NCBI GenBank assembly: GCA_023413135.1 | Contig: JAEZQK010000095.1 | Span: 12,380 to 76,379, forward strand | DNA from: Bacillota bacterium | Lineage (GTDB): Bacteria > Bacillota > Clostridia > Christensenellales > Aristaeellaceae | Reading direction: 5' to 3' | Length of the DNA stretch: 64,000 bases | Shown here: positions 1-8,147 of the stretch, piece after piece | How positions within the stretch are numbered: the stretch's first letter is position 1 | How the letters are laid out: each line of letters opens with the position of its first letter | The notes under the pieces: generated by a model | What the model was told of the DNA's origin: nothing | The model's database searches: none | The model's input: only the letters and a program-made list of their open reading frames with translations | Program-made: the position numbers and the translations under genes

Positions 1-1
1 C

Positions 2-1078
2 GGCCAGCCCACCCGCGATCCCATTAACATGGGCTATCCCCTGAGGGGTTCCGTCTCTGTCGATCCCAGGGGCATGCCCATGCTCTCGGTGGGTCAGGGC
101 ATCGGCAAGGTCAACGATACGGTGGGAGACACCGGATTTTTCGTTTTCAACCTCATCGATCAAAAACAGATGCTGTTCATCAACGGCCAGGACAAGAATG
201 CCTTTGGCGCCAACGGCGCGTTTGACAGTTCCTCCCTGCTGGATCTGAACAGCGATACGTTGATCATCGCCGGGGAAAACGGCATGCTCTATACCGTGCG
301 ACTGAACTCTACCTTTGATGTGATCAGGGGCAAGCTGGAAATCGATCCGAAGATCGTTTCGTATAAATCGAAAACCTCCAAACAAAAGGAAGCGGACACC
401 GGCATCGAGGGCAGCGTGGCTATGTACGGGAACTATGCGTACTTTGCCGACGCCGTCGGCATCCTGCAGTGCGTGGATGTAAACACCATGAAGCCTGTCT
501 GGGCTGTGGATACCGATGACAACACCGACGCCACCATCGCCCTGGACTTTGATGAGGATGGCGCGCTGGCGCTGTATACCGGCAATACCGTTAAGGAGCA
601 GGGCAAAAATGGCGTTTGCACCATTAGGAGGCTGAGCGCCCTGACGGGTGAACAGGAATGGTTCTATACGGTGGATGTGGAATACAACACCACCGAAACG
701 GGCGGCTGCATGGCATCTCCTGTGGTCGGCCAGCAGAGCATCGGCGACCTGGTGATCTTCACCGTAGCCAAGACGCCTGAGGGCGGGCAGATCATCGCCT
801 TAGACAAAAAGACGGGCCAAGTGGTCTGGCAGCAGCCCATGTCCCACTATAGCTGGAGTTCCCCCGTGGCCGTGTACAATGAAAGTGGCGACGCCTGGAT
901 CATCCAGGGCGACAGCGCAGGCGTACTGCGGCTGATGGACGGGCAGACCGGCGTGGTTATGAACAGCATCCAGCTTGAAGGCGCCATCACCGGCTCTCCT
1001 GCCGTATACAATAACATGCTGGTGGTTGGCACCAGCGGCAAGGACATCAGCAAGATTTATGGTATTGTTATCAAGTAG
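2..1078 (+). CDS. PQQ-like beta-propeller protein, 5' end outside window
   Basis: The frame is open from the first bases of the window, so the true start lies upstream and only the C-terminal 358 residues are visible. They contain repeated beta-propeller blades with the typical alternation of 'D..TG...W' motifs (for example ALDKKTGQVVWQQ near the end and LSALTGEQEWFY before it), as in PQQ-like and BamB-like repeat proteins. Such proteins are usually secreted or surface-anchored and act as binding or scaffold domains; no enzyme motif is seen. The Met at base 29 lies inside the propeller and is probably not the start. A weak hairpin follows the stop. The family is fairly certain, the function unknown. 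Confidence 0.8.
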   Translation, partial: GQPTRDPINMGYPLRGSVSVDPRGMPMLSVGQGIGKVNDTVGDTGFFVFNLIDQKQMLFINGQDKNAFGANGAFDSSSLLDLNSDTLIIAGENGMLYTVRLNSTFDVIRGKLEIDPKIVSYKSKTSKQKEADTGIEGSVAMYGNYAYFADAVGILQCVDVNTMKPVWAVDTDDNTDATIALDFDEDGALALYTGNTVKEQGKNGVCTIRRLSALTGEQEWFYTVDVEYNTTETGGCMASPVVGQQSIGDLVIFTVAKTPEGGQIIALDKKTGQVVWQQPMSHYSWSSPVAVYNESGDAWIIQGDSAGVLRLMDGQTGVVMNSIQLEGAITGSPAVYNNMLVVGTSGKDISKIYGIVIK

Positions 1079-1136
1079 GGGCGATCCTTCGGTTCTCTTT
1101 CAAAGAGGCATTTCCCGCCATTCATGCGCACCATCT

Positions 1137-1168
1137 CCCGCCGGGTGTTCCTATCCGGCGGGGTTTGT
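1137..1168 (+). terminator. possible terminator after the propeller gene
   Basis: An 8-bp GC-rich stem (1137-1144 with 1155-1162) is followed only by GTTTGTG, a weak T-tract. It lies 58 bases after the stop of the propeller gene and just upstream of the GNAT gene, so termination between the two is plausible but not strong. Confidence 0.4.
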
Positions 1169-1253
1169 GCTATATTGTAGTCAACGCAGATATTGCGAGC
1201 CAGCGCTATGCCTTGGCACTGTTGCAGTAATTTTTGATATGGAGGATGCTCAT

Positions 1254-1826
1254 ATGGCGTATACGGTAAAGCCACTTGGACCGGAATTGGCCCAGACGTT
1301 TGTGGACTATCTCGGCTCTCTGGATTTTCACCATGCGCCCCACTGGTCCACCTGTTTTTGCCGCTTCTACTATACGGACTGCGGCCAGGAAGAATGGCAG
1401 CACCGCACCGGGGAGCGGAACGCTGCCGAGGCGGTGCAGGCGATCCGGGAAGGAAAGATGCATGGGTATCTTGCCTTTGACGGGGACAAGTGCATCGGCT
1501 GGTGCTGTGCCGACAATGCGGAGCGGTTCATCCGCCTCAAGGGTGAAATGCAGCCCATCATTGAGGGGAAGAAGGTAGGCTCCATTCTTTGCTATGTGAT
1601 CCGGCCGGAATACAGGGGCCAGGGCGTGGCCAGGCTTTTGCTGAAGGAAGCGGTGGAGAATTTCAAGGAAAAGGGCTACGAAGCTGTGCTTACACTGCCC
1701 GTGGACATCAAGGACGACCTGCAAAAGCGCTACCGGGGTACGCTTAACATGTATCAGGAAATGGGCTTTGAAAAGATACAGGAGCATGGCACCCTAAGCG
1801 TGATGTGGCTGGACTTGAAGGCATAG
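1254..1826 (+). CDS. GNAT family N-acetyltransferase
   Basis: A 190-residue protein with the GNAT acetyl-CoA binding signature YRGQGVARLLL near residues 120-130, followed by a helix and the VLTLPVD strand typical of motif B. The N-terminal half has a Cys-rich patch (STCFCRFYY) seen in a subgroup of uncharacterised GNATs. The start is the ATG at 1254, preceded by GGAGG (1241-1245) at normal spacing; the frame stays open further upstream but without a ribosome site. It probably transfers acetyl from acetyl-CoA to a small amine or a protein; the substrate cannot be told. The gene stands alone between the propeller gene and a QueG-like gene. Confidence 0.85.
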   Translation: MAYTVKPLGPELAQTFVDYLGSLDFHHAPHWSTCFCRFYYTDCGQEEWQHRTGERNAAEAVQAIREGKMHGYLAFDGDKCIGWCCADNAERFIRLKGEMQPIIEGKKVGSILCYVIRPEYRGQGVARLLLKEAVENFKEKGYEAVLTLPVDIKDDLQKRYRGTLNMYQEMGFEKIQEHGTLSVMWLDLKA

Positions 1827-1889
1827 ATATACGGTATGGCCTGCTGCCGTCTGCCTTTTTTCTGTTCCATTAAATTGGAGGAATACACC

Positions 1890-2600
1890 ATGAATGCATT
1901 ATCCAGGGAGCTTCACGATTTTCTTCTGGACAAGGGTGCTTCCCTGTGCGGCTTTGCGGACCTACGCGGGGTTGTGGAAGGAGACTTGCACGGCGGCGTA
2001 TCCGTGGCGGTGAAGCTGCCTGTTTCCGTTTTGCAGTCCATCAAAGACGGGCCTAGCAGAATCTATTTTGACGCGTACCATGATATCAACGAAAAGCTGG
2101 ATGGCCTGGTGACGGCAGGGGCGGATTTTCTGGCGGAACGGGGATATCGCGTCTACGCCCGGACCAGGGCGAATGTGAAGGAGCACCCGGGCTACCGCAC
2201 AGACCTGCCCCACAAAACTGTGGCCACCAGGGCGGGGTTAGGCTGGATCGGCAAAAGTGCGCTGCTGGTGACAAAGGAATATGGCCCGGCCATCCGGCTG
2301 TCCTCCCTTTTAACGGATGCGCCTGTTACCACAGGTGAGCCTATCGGCAAGTCCAAATGCGGAAACTGTACCGCCTGCATGGACCACTGCCCCGGCAAAG
2401 CCATTTCCGGAAAGTTATGGGATGTGAAAATGGACCGGGATGAATTCTTTGATGCCGCCGCCTGCCGCAAGGCGGCCAGGGCACTTTCGGCAGAGCTCTT
2501 GAACGAAGAAATATCACTGTGCGGCAAATGTATCGAGGTTTGCCCTTATACCAAGGGGTATATCCGCCGCTCCATGGAAAATGAGAGGGTGATGTTGTAA
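1890..2600 (+). CDS. QueG-like 4Fe-4S double-cluster protein
   Basis: A 236-residue protein with two ferredoxin-type clusters: a full CxxCxxCxxxC motif from Cys157 (CGNCTACMDHCPG) and a second CGKCIEVCP motif at about 211-219. The upstream part (HPGYRTDLPHKTVATRAGLGWIGK) matches the catalytic and cluster-supporting region of epoxyqueuosine reductase. It is much shorter than typical QueG (about 350-380 residues), lacking the C-terminal HEAT-like part and some of the N-terminus. It may therefore be a paralog with another reductase role rather than the tRNA queuosine enzyme. The ATG at 1890 has a clear GGAGG site at 1877-1881. Confidence 0.75.
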   Translation: MNALSRELHDFLLDKGASLCGFADLRGVVEGDLHGGVSVAVKLPVSVLQSIKDGPSRIYFDAYHDINEKLDGLVTAGADFLAERGYRVYARTRANVKEHPGYRTDLPHKTVATRAGLGWIGKSALLVTKEYGPAIRLSSLLTDAPVTTGEPIGKSKCGNCTACMDHCPGKAISGKLWDVKMDRDEFFDAAACRKAARALSAELLNEEISLCGKCIEVCPYTKGYIRRSMENERVML

Positions 2601-2665
2601 AGACAACGGAAAGTATTTGCCATCATGGGTATACTGAAGACAAGCAATGCGAAGGAGGCATCCCT

Positions 2666-3859
2666 ATGGGCAAGCTGCTTACGCAAAAGGTAACCTGGGT
2701 GGGCAAGGTGGACTGGGAGCTGAAAAGGTTCCACGGGGAGGAGTACTCCACCTGGAAAGGCTCCTCCTACAATTCGTATCTTGTGCGGGATGAAAAGACG
2801 GCACTCATTGACACGGTATGGCAGCCTTTTGACAAGGAATTTGTTTTAAGGCTCAAGCAGGAGATCGATGTAAGCACCATTGACTATATCGTCATCAATC
2901 ATGGGGAGATTGATCATAGCGGCGCGTTGCCGGAGCTGATGCGTGCCATCCCCGGCAAGCCCATTTACTGCACAGCCAATGCCGTGAAAACGCTGAAGGG
3001 CCATTACCATGAGGATTGGCGCTTCGTGCCTGTAAAGACGGGGGATACGCTCCCGCTGGGCTCTACGTCTTTGGTGTTTGTGGAAGCGCCCATGCTCCAC
3101 TGGCCTGATACCATGTTCACCTATCTGACGGGGGAGAATATTCTCTTTTCCAATGATGCCTTTGGCCAGCACTATGCCACCGAATCGCTTTATAACGACG
3201 TGGTGGATCAGGCGGAGCTGTATGGCGAGGCAGTGAAATATTACGCCAACATCCTGACGCCCTTTTCTCCTTTGGTCATCAAGAAGATCAAGGAGGTATT
3301 GGCCCTTTCGCTGCCGGTGGATATGATTTGCCCCAGCCACGGCGTGATCTGGAAAAACAATCCCACGCAAATCGTGGAGCAGTATTTGAAGTGGGCCGGC
3401 AACTATCAGGAGAATCAAATTACACTGATCTACGATACCATGTGGAACGCCACCCGCAAGATGGCCGAGGCCATTGCCGCGGGTATCCGGGACAAGGACG
3501 ATACCGTGACGGTGAAGCTGATGCACGCTTCCAAGGAAGACAAGAACGACATCATCACCCAGGTGTTCCGCTCCAAGGCGGTCCTGCTGGGCTCCTCCAC
3601 CATCAACAACGGCTATCTGTCCGCATTGGGCGGGCTGCTGGAAATGATGCGTGGCCTGAAATTCCAGAATAAGAAGGCGGCGGCCTTCGGCAGCTACGGC
3701 TGGAGCGGCGAGGCGGTGAAGATGTTGTCCAAGGGCCTTTTGGATGCGGGGTTCACCCTTGTAAATGAAGGCTTACGAACGCTATGGGTGCCGGATGAAA
3801 AAGCGCTGGCCGCATGTTTTGCCTACGGGCAGGAAATTGCCGCCGGTATCCGGGCATAA
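2666..3859 (+). CDS. A-type flavoprotein (flavodiiron protein, FprA family)
   Basis: A 397-residue protein with the two-domain flavodiiron layout. The N-terminal metallo-beta-lactamase fold carries the di-iron ligands H79-x-E81-x-D83-H84 (HGEIDH), then His in APMLHWPD, Asp in SNDAFGQH and His in CPSHGVIW. A flavodoxin domain starts near residue 250 with the FMN phosphate loop YDTMWNATRKMA. These cytosolic enzymes reduce O2 to water or NO to N2O and protect anaerobes from oxygen or nitrosative stress. No fused rubredoxin is present, so an external electron donor is needed. AAGGAGG lies just upstream of the ATG, and a strong terminator follows the stop. Confidence 0.93.
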   Translation: MGKLLTQKVTWVGKVDWELKRFHGEEYSTWKGSSYNSYLVRDEKTALIDTVWQPFDKEFVLRLKQEIDVSTIDYIVINHGEIDHSGALPELMRAIPGKPIYCTANAVKTLKGHYHEDWRFVPVKTGDTLPLGSTSLVFVEAPMLHWPDTMFTYLTGENILFSNDAFGQHYATESLYNDVVDQAELYGEAVKYYANILTPFSPLVIKKIKEVLALSLPVDMICPSHGVIWKNNPTQIVEQYLKWAGNYQENQITLIYDTMWNATRKMAEAIAAGIRDKDDTVTVKLMHASKEDKNDIITQVFRSKAVLLGSSTINNGYLSALGGLLEMMRGLKFQNKKAAAFGSYGWSGEAVKMLSKGLLDAGFTLVNEGLRTLWVPDEKALAACFAYGQEIAAGIRA

Positions 3860-3870
3860 ACGATTTTTTA

Positions 3871-3910
3871 GCCGCCTCCCCCGCAGTCTGCGGGCGGGAG
3901 GCGGCTTTTT
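3871..3910 (+). terminator. rho-independent terminator after the flavodiiron gene
   Basis: A GC-rich hairpin (GCCGCCTCCC paired with GGGAGGCGGC, 3871-3905) followed by a T-tract (CTTTTTCTG), 11 bases after the stop codon. Confidence 0.85.
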
Positions 3911-3987
3911 CTGTTCCCATACCTCTTGCCAGACGCACCGTGATAGGGTGTATAATGGGATATCATGGATGTGAAAGGGGGATGCCG

Positions 3988-4518
3988 TTGATTCTTTCGG
4001 GAAAAGAGATACAAAGGCGCCTGGGCAGGGAGATCATCATTGAGCCCTTTTTGGAAAGCAGGCTCAACCCCAATAGCTACAACCTGACGCTGCATGGCAC
4101 GCTGCTCACCTATGATAACGCCGTGCTGGATATGAAAAAGCCCAACGCGGCCAGTGAGCTGCAAATCCCGGATAGTGGCCTGGCCCTCACCCCCGGCCGG
4201 CTGTATCTGGGCCGAACGAATGAATATACGAAAACGGAAAAATGCGTGCCCATGTTGGAAGGACGCTCCTCCATCGGGCGGCTGGGGCTGTTTGTTCATG
4301 TTACCGCAGGGTTTGGGGATGTGGGCTTCGCAGGCTTCTGGACGCTGGAGATGTTCTGCGTGCAGCCTATTATCATCTATCCGGGAGTGGAGATCTGCCA
4401 GATCTATTACCACACCATCGAGGGGGATTTTGTTCCCTATCAAAGCGGAAAGTATCAGAACAACACGGGCATTCAGCCCAGCCTTTTGTTCCGGGATTTT
4501 GACGGGGAAAAGAAATAA
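3988..4518 (+). CDS. dcd: dCTP deaminase
   Basis: It deaminates dCTP to dUTP, feeding dTMP synthesis. The family core is visible: N-terminal ILSGKEI, SRLNPNSYNLTL, and the active-site block GRSSIGRLGLFVHVTAGFGDVGF leading to FWTLE, whose Glu is the expected catalytic residue. I prefer the TTG at 3988 over the ATG at 3982. AAAGGGGG ends directly against the ATG, leaving no spacing, but sits 6 bases before the TTG, and the family usually begins (M)ILSGKEI. From the TTG the protein is 176 residues. An FMN reductase gene follows 18 bases downstream, so the two are probably co-transcribed. Confidence 0.93.
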   Translation: MILSGKEIQRRLGREIIIEPFLESRLNPNSYNLTLHGTLLTYDNAVLDMKKPNAASELQIPDSGLALTPGRLYLGRTNEYTKTEKCVPMLEGRSSIGRLGLFVHVTAGFGDVGFAGFWTLEMFCVQPIIIYPGVEICQIYYHTIEGDFVPYQSGKYQNNTGIQPSLLFRDFDGEKK

Positions 4519-4536
4519 AGCAACGGAGGTTTTTTT

Positions 4537-5160
4537 ATGAAGGTTTTGCTCATCAACGGAAGCCCCCATCAAAACGGCTGCACCTATACCGCCCTGAGTG
4601 AAGTGGAAAAGGTCCTTCGGGAAGAAGGCGTGGAGACGGAGATCATCCATATCGGCAAAAAGCCCATTCAGGGCTGCACCGCCTGCGGCCATTGCTATAC
4701 CGGCCCCGACCGCTGCGTGTTTGACGACGATATGGTGAACCGTGTTTTGGAAAAAGGCGAACAGGCCGACGCCTTTATCTTTGGCTCTCCGGTGTATTAT
4801 GCTTCCGCCAACGGGTCCATGATCGCCTTTATGGACAGGCTGTTCTATGCCGGAGACTGCTTCAAATTTAAGCCCGGGGCCTGCGTCGTCTCCGCCCGCC
4901 GGGCCGGCACCACCGCCGCATTGGACCAGATGCTCAAATACCTTACTATCTCCAACATGATGGTGGTGGGTTCCCAGTACTGGGCCATGGTCCATGGCAA
5001 TACGCCCGAGCAGGTACAAGAGGACAAGGAAGGGCTGCAGACGATGCGGACTTTGGGCCGCAATATGGCCTGGCTGCTAAAGTGCATAGAGGCCGGCAAG
5101 AAAGCTAACATCCAACTCCCGGAGCAGGAGAAAAGGCTAAGGACGAATTTTATCCGGTAG
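4537..5160 (+). CDS. NADPH-dependent FMN reductase / flavodoxin-like protein
   Basis: A 207-residue flavodoxin-fold protein. The N-terminal LINGSPHQNGCT is the FMN phosphate-binding loop, and IQGCTACGHCYTGPDRCVFDDD plus FGSPVYYASANG are the conserved blocks of the iron-sulfur-flavoprotein / NADPH-dependent FMN reductase group. The cysteines CxxCxxC match that group's cluster-like motif, but whether a cluster is bound is unknown. It probably moves electrons from NAD(P)H to FMN or to small quinones and nitro compounds. ACGGAGG precedes the ATG. It is the last gene before a palindromic repeat and a convergent MFS gene. Confidence 0.85.
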   Translation: MKVLLINGSPHQNGCTYTALSEVEKVLREEGVETEIIHIGKKPIQGCTACGHCYTGPDRCVFDDDMVNRVLEKGEQADAFIFGSPVYYASANGSMIAFMDRLFYAGDCFKFKPGACVVSARRAGTTAALDQMLKYLTISNMMVVGSQYWAMVHGNTPEQVQEDKEGLQTMRTLGRNMAWLLKCIEAGKKANIQLPEQEKRLRTNFIR

Positions 5161-5209
5161 TATGTGAGAGGTATCCTTGAAAAGGATGCTACATGCTGAT
5201 GGCGAAACC

Positions 5210-5336
5210 GGCGGGCGATTGATAATCGCCCCTACATCCGCAAAGAGTGAATTGGCTTTTCTTCCGGTTCACATATGTCCCGGTAGAGAAGTCAACAAAC
5301 AAACTTCGTCGTAGGGGCGATTATCAATCGCCCGCC
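5210..5336. repeat. palindromic repeat element, 26-bp perfect arms
   Basis: Bases 5210-5235 and 5311-5336 are perfect 26-bp inverted copies separated by 75 bases, and each arm contains a shorter hairpin of its own (GGCGATT...AATCGCC). The GTAGGGGCG edge is shared with the element at 41308-41390, though the inner sequences differ. It fills most of the gap between the FMN reductase gene and the MFS gene. It looks like a short non-coding mobile repeat (MITE-like) with no coding capacity. Confidence 0.75.
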
Positions 5337-5397
5337 CATGCTACATCGGCGCGTATCAAAGGGAGATGAGTCCAGCCATCCCCCCCAAAATAAGACA

Positions 5398-5426
5398 GGC
5401 GGCCCGCTTTACAGGCCGCCCTTTTT
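5398..5426. terminator. terminator between convergent genes
   Basis: A 7-bp GC-rich stem (5398-5404 with 5414-5420) is followed by CTTTTTCTG on the plus strand. On the minus strand the tract after the stem is less T-rich. It lies between the ends of two convergent genes and may serve both. Confidence 0.65.
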
Positions 5427-5437
5427 CTGTATTTGTG

Positions 5438-6733
5438 TTATGAATCCAAACTTCGCAGGGAAGCGCTCTTCAAGCTGATCAGGCTGGAGGTAAAGCCGAT
5501 GATCCCGGTGATCAGGAACATCACCGCCATACCTGCGCCTTTGCCCGTACCCACCAGGTGGGACAGGAACTGGGACATGTTTGAACTTCCTGCCATCAAG
5601 GGCTCGAACACGTTGTCCGCCAGAAATCCACCCAGGAAAAGGCCCAGGGGGATCGTGCAGTACTGGATGGTATCCCGGGTGGAAAATACCCGGCCTTGCA
5701 GCTCGGTAGGGACCTTGGTGCGCATCACGGTGGTGAGGTTGGCGTTCAAAAACGGCAGGGGCATGTTGCCAACAAAGGCCGCGAACACCCATATGGGCAC
5801 ATTTCTGCCCAGCGCCCAGAGGAAATTGCAAAGCAAAAACGATATGGCACAGGCTCCAAAGATCACCCGAGTACGGCTTTTAAACGGCTTCATCAGCGTT
5901 ACCAGGATGCTTCCCGCCAATGTGCCCAGCCCCACGGCGGAGGAGACCATGGACAGCGCCGTTTGGCTGTCACCGGAACGCTTCAAGATCATGGCGGGCA
6001 GGATACCGAACCCGGTCATATAGGCCAGCAGGTTGATAAAGGAAAAGAAAAGGATCATTTTCAGCACCGGGCTGTGCCTGCGCAAATAGCCCAAGCCTTG
6101 AAGGCAGCTTTTTAAGAATCTCTCTTTCTTTTCTTCCTTATACGGCACTGCCGGGATGCGGATGAAGAACATCAGCGACAAAAAGGCGGCGGCGAAGGTG
6201 GCAAGGTCAATGACAAGGACTGTTTTCAGCCCGCCCAGCGCAAGAACCGCTGTGGCCAGCGCAGGCGTTACCACCGTGACCAGGGAATTGGAAAACACCT
6301 GCAGGCCGCTGACCCGCAGATATTGATCCTTTGGTGTAAGCACGCTCACCGCCACATAGGAGGCGGGGCATTGGAAGGCGTTCATGCAGCTGATAAGGAA
6401 GTTGACGCCATACAGGTGCCAAAGCTGCAATCGCCCTGTTTCATGAAGGAAAAAGACCGTCAGTGTGCCCAAGGCGGCCACCAGGTCGCTTACAAGCATG
6501 ATACGCTTCTTGTCCCACTTGTCGGCCAAGGTTCCAGCCACAAAGCAGAAAAGAATCGACGGCAGGTACGTGAAAAACGACAATAGTGCAATGCTGGTGG
6601 CCGTGCCCTGCTTGCCATACGCCCAAAGGATGAGCGCAAAACTGGTCATGGCACTGCCCAGCGAGGAAATGGATTGGCCGGCCCAGAGGATCAGAAAACT
6701 CTTGAGCCCTTTAAATTTTAATATAGCTTTCAT
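5438..6733 (-). CDS. MFS transporter
   Basis: A 431-residue integral membrane protein with about 12 hydrophobic segments and the MFS loop motif GTLADKWDKKRIMLVSD between TM2 and TM3 (near residues 68-84). The overall pattern (MKAILKFKGLKSFLILWAGQSISSLGSAM start) matches the MFS group that includes macrolide-type and other drug exporters, but the substrate cannot be read from the sequence. AAGGAG lies 7 bases before the ATG. A consensus promoter at 6913-6941 leaves an untranslated leader of about 170 bases with several mutually exclusive stems, suggesting expression control by attenuation. Confidence 0.88.
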   Translation of the reverse strand: MKAILKFKGLKSFLILWAGQSISSLGSAMTSFALILWAYGKQGTATSIALLSFFTYLPSILFCFVAGTLADKWDKKRIMLVSDLVAALGTLTVFFLHETGRLQLWHLYGVNFLISCMNAFQCPASYVAVSVLTPKDQYLRVSGLQVFSNSLVTVVTPALATAVLALGGLKTVLVIDLATFAAAFLSLMFFIRIPAVPYKEEKKERFLKSCLQGLGYLRRHSPVLKMILFFSFINLLAYMTGFGILPAMILKRSGDSQTALSMVSSAVGLGTLAGSILVTLMKPFKSRTRVIFGACAISFLLCNFLWALGRNVPIWVFAAFVGNMPLPFLNANLTTVMRTKVPTELQGRVFSTRDTIQYCTIPLGLFLGGFLADNVFEPLMAGSSNMSQFLSHLVGTGKGAGMAVMFLITGIIGFTSSLISLKSASLRSLDS

Positions 6734-6905
6734 GGCTTTGCTCCTTCAAATCATTTTGTTGAATTGGAGTGATGCAAAGCCTGATTCGGACGGATCTAAT
6801 ATTTACCGCTCCATGCACATCCCGTCCGGGATCAGACCATGCATGGAGCAAAGACAATGCAAAGCATCATAAAAAATCAGGATCTCGTTAATTTTTTATC
6901 TAAAC
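6734..6905 (-). promoter_or_regulatory. structured mRNA leader of the MFS gene, possible attenuator
   Basis: Between the predicted start of transcription (about 6905) and the MFS start codon there are three complementary pairs: 6780-6786 with 6875-6881, 6787-6793 with 6822-6828, and a perfect 10-bp stem 6808-6817 with 6840-6849. The second pair competes with, or forms a pseudoknot with, the third. No T-box or known riboswitch core is seen. Leaders of this kind precede antibiotic efflux genes controlled by ribosome-mediated attenuation; here that is inference. Confidence 0.45.
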
Positions 6906-6912
6906 CGGAAGC

Positions 6913-6941
6913 AGTATAGCACAAGTGTTTTCGGTGCGCAA
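6913..6941 (-). promoter_or_regulatory. promoter of the MFS gene
   Basis: On the minus strand, TTGCGC (6936-6941) and TATACT (6913-6918) are separated by exactly 17 bases. Confidence 0.65.
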
Positions 6942-7001
6942 GGGAGAAAGTGGGAAATTATAGACATGATATGTGGGAAGCGGCGGAAGGATAGGAAAAC
7001 G

Positions 7002-7030
7002 TTGACAGTTCAAATCTGCATCAGTACAAT
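7002..7030 (+). promoter_or_regulatory. promoter of the CapA-like gene
   Basis: TTGACA (7002-7007), a 17-base spacer, and TACAAT (7025-7030), about 35 bases before the start codon. Confidence 0.75.
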
Positions 7031-7065
7031 AACAAATATAATGTGATCGAAAGGAATTTTGTTGC

Positions 7066-8130
7066 ATGCAAAAGACTGCGCTTATGATCCTGACCGCGCT
7101 GTTATTGTGCTTTGCCGTTTCTGCAACGGGGGAAACTTCTACAGACGATACCCTGACCCTATCCTTTATTGGTGATTGCAGCATCGGCGATTCCTACCGT
7201 ACCAGAAACTATGATAAAGGCTATGCCAAAACGGTGGACAAGAACGGCTTTGACTGGCCTTTTTCCCTGGTGCGCACTTATCTTGATGCGGACGATGTGA
7301 CCGTGGCCAACCTGGAGGTGGTGCTCACCACCAAAAAAAAGCAGGCTAACAAGGATATGAACCTGATTGCCGACCCCAAGTACGTGGGGGTTTTGCTGGA
7401 ATCAGGCGTGGATGTGGTAAACACCGCCAACAACCACAGCTATGACTTTTTGGCGGCAGGCTATCAGGAAAGCCTGAAAACCCTGGATGACGCAGGAATT
7501 CCCCATTTTGGCACCATCACCCCAGGCAATGAAAAGGTAGACCATATCCTGGCATATGAGGCGAAGGGCATCAAAATCGGCTTTGTGGGCTTTACGTATC
7601 CGCAGAACAGCGATATTGACAGGATCGCTCAAAGGATTCAAACCTTGCGGGACCAGGGCTGCGACCTTGTAATCGCCAGCTTGCATTGGGGGCGGGAACT
7701 TCATACCACCCCGAACAGCGGTCAGTATTCCTACGCAAAAAAGATACTGGATGCCGGGGCGGATGTGTTGTACGGTCACCATCCCCATATCCTGCAGCCT
7801 GTACACTTTTACAACGGCAAACCTATCTTCTACAGCCTGGGAAATTTCACCTTCGGCACCATGGGCAGGGCGGACCCGGACACGGGCATCTTCCAGCTGC
7901 GCTATCGCCTGACAAAGGACGGGCCTGTGCTCGAAAACTTCAGCGTCATCCCCTGCCGCACCCAAGGCTCGGGGGATTACCGCCCGTATGAACTTGTGGA
8001 AGAGACTGAACGGCAGACAATGCTCAAAAAGCTGGTCTTTAAGCGCGAGGCGAAGGGCATGCAAAGCCTGCCATCATCCTTTGTCCAAACGGGCAGTGTG
8101 GACTTTGCAAATGGGGAAATAGTTCAGTGA
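7066..8130 (+). CDS. CapA family protein (poly-gamma-glutamate synthesis-type metallophosphatase)
   Basis: A 354-residue protein with an N-terminal signal peptide (about residues 1-22, ending near SATGETS), so it is secreted or lipid-side. The CapA metallophosphatase motifs appear in order: GDCSIG with Asp37, NLE at 82-84, NTANNHSYDF near 125, SLHWGRE near 205, and GHHPHILQP then SLGNFTFG. CapA proteins belong to poly-gamma-glutamate capsule systems, but no capB or capC is nearby, so this is probably a stand-alone surface phosphoesterase. It has its own promoter, and AAAGGA precedes the ATG. Its stop lies close to the start of the next gene, suggesting translational coupling. Confidence 0.85.
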   Translation: MQKTALMILTALLLCFAVSATGETSTDDTLTLSFIGDCSIGDSYRTRNYDKGYAKTVDKNGFDWPFSLVRTYLDADDVTVANLEVVLTTKKKQANKDMNLIADPKYVGVLLESGVDVVNTANNHSYDFLAAGYQESLKTLDDAGIPHFGTITPGNEKVDHILAYEAKGIKIGFVGFTYPQNSDIDRIAQRIQTLRDQGCDLVIASLHWGRELHTTPNSGQYSYAKKILDAGADVLYGHHPHILQPVHFYNGKPIFYSLGNFTFGTMGRADPDTGIFQLRYRLTKDGPVLENFSVIPCRTQGSGDYRPYELVEETERQTMLKKLVFKREAKGMQSLPSSFVQTGSVDFANGEIVQ

Positions 8131-8147
8131 CGGGGGAATGTGAGAGA

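Noticed and set aside
1890..2600. Calling the iron-sulfur protein queG
   Set aside because: It is about 120 residues shorter than typical QueG and lacks the C-terminal part, so only 'QueG-like' is supported.
2846..3526. A 226-codon minus-strand open frame
   Set aside because: It is antisense to the flavodiiron gene, whose metal ligands and FMN loop are clear.
3868..5019. A 383-codon open frame on the minus strand
   Set aside because: It lies wholly antisense to dcd and the FMN reductase gene, has no ribosome site and no recognisable domain; it is a by-product of GC-rich codon use.
6734..6905. T-box or metabolite riboswitch before the MFS gene
   Set aside because: No T-box core (AGGGUGGNACCGCG) or other riboswitch core that I recognise is present; only general attenuator-like stems remain.
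7066..8130. Complete poly-gamma-glutamate capsule operon
   Set aside because: Only a CapA-like gene is present; capB and capC homologs are absent nearby.
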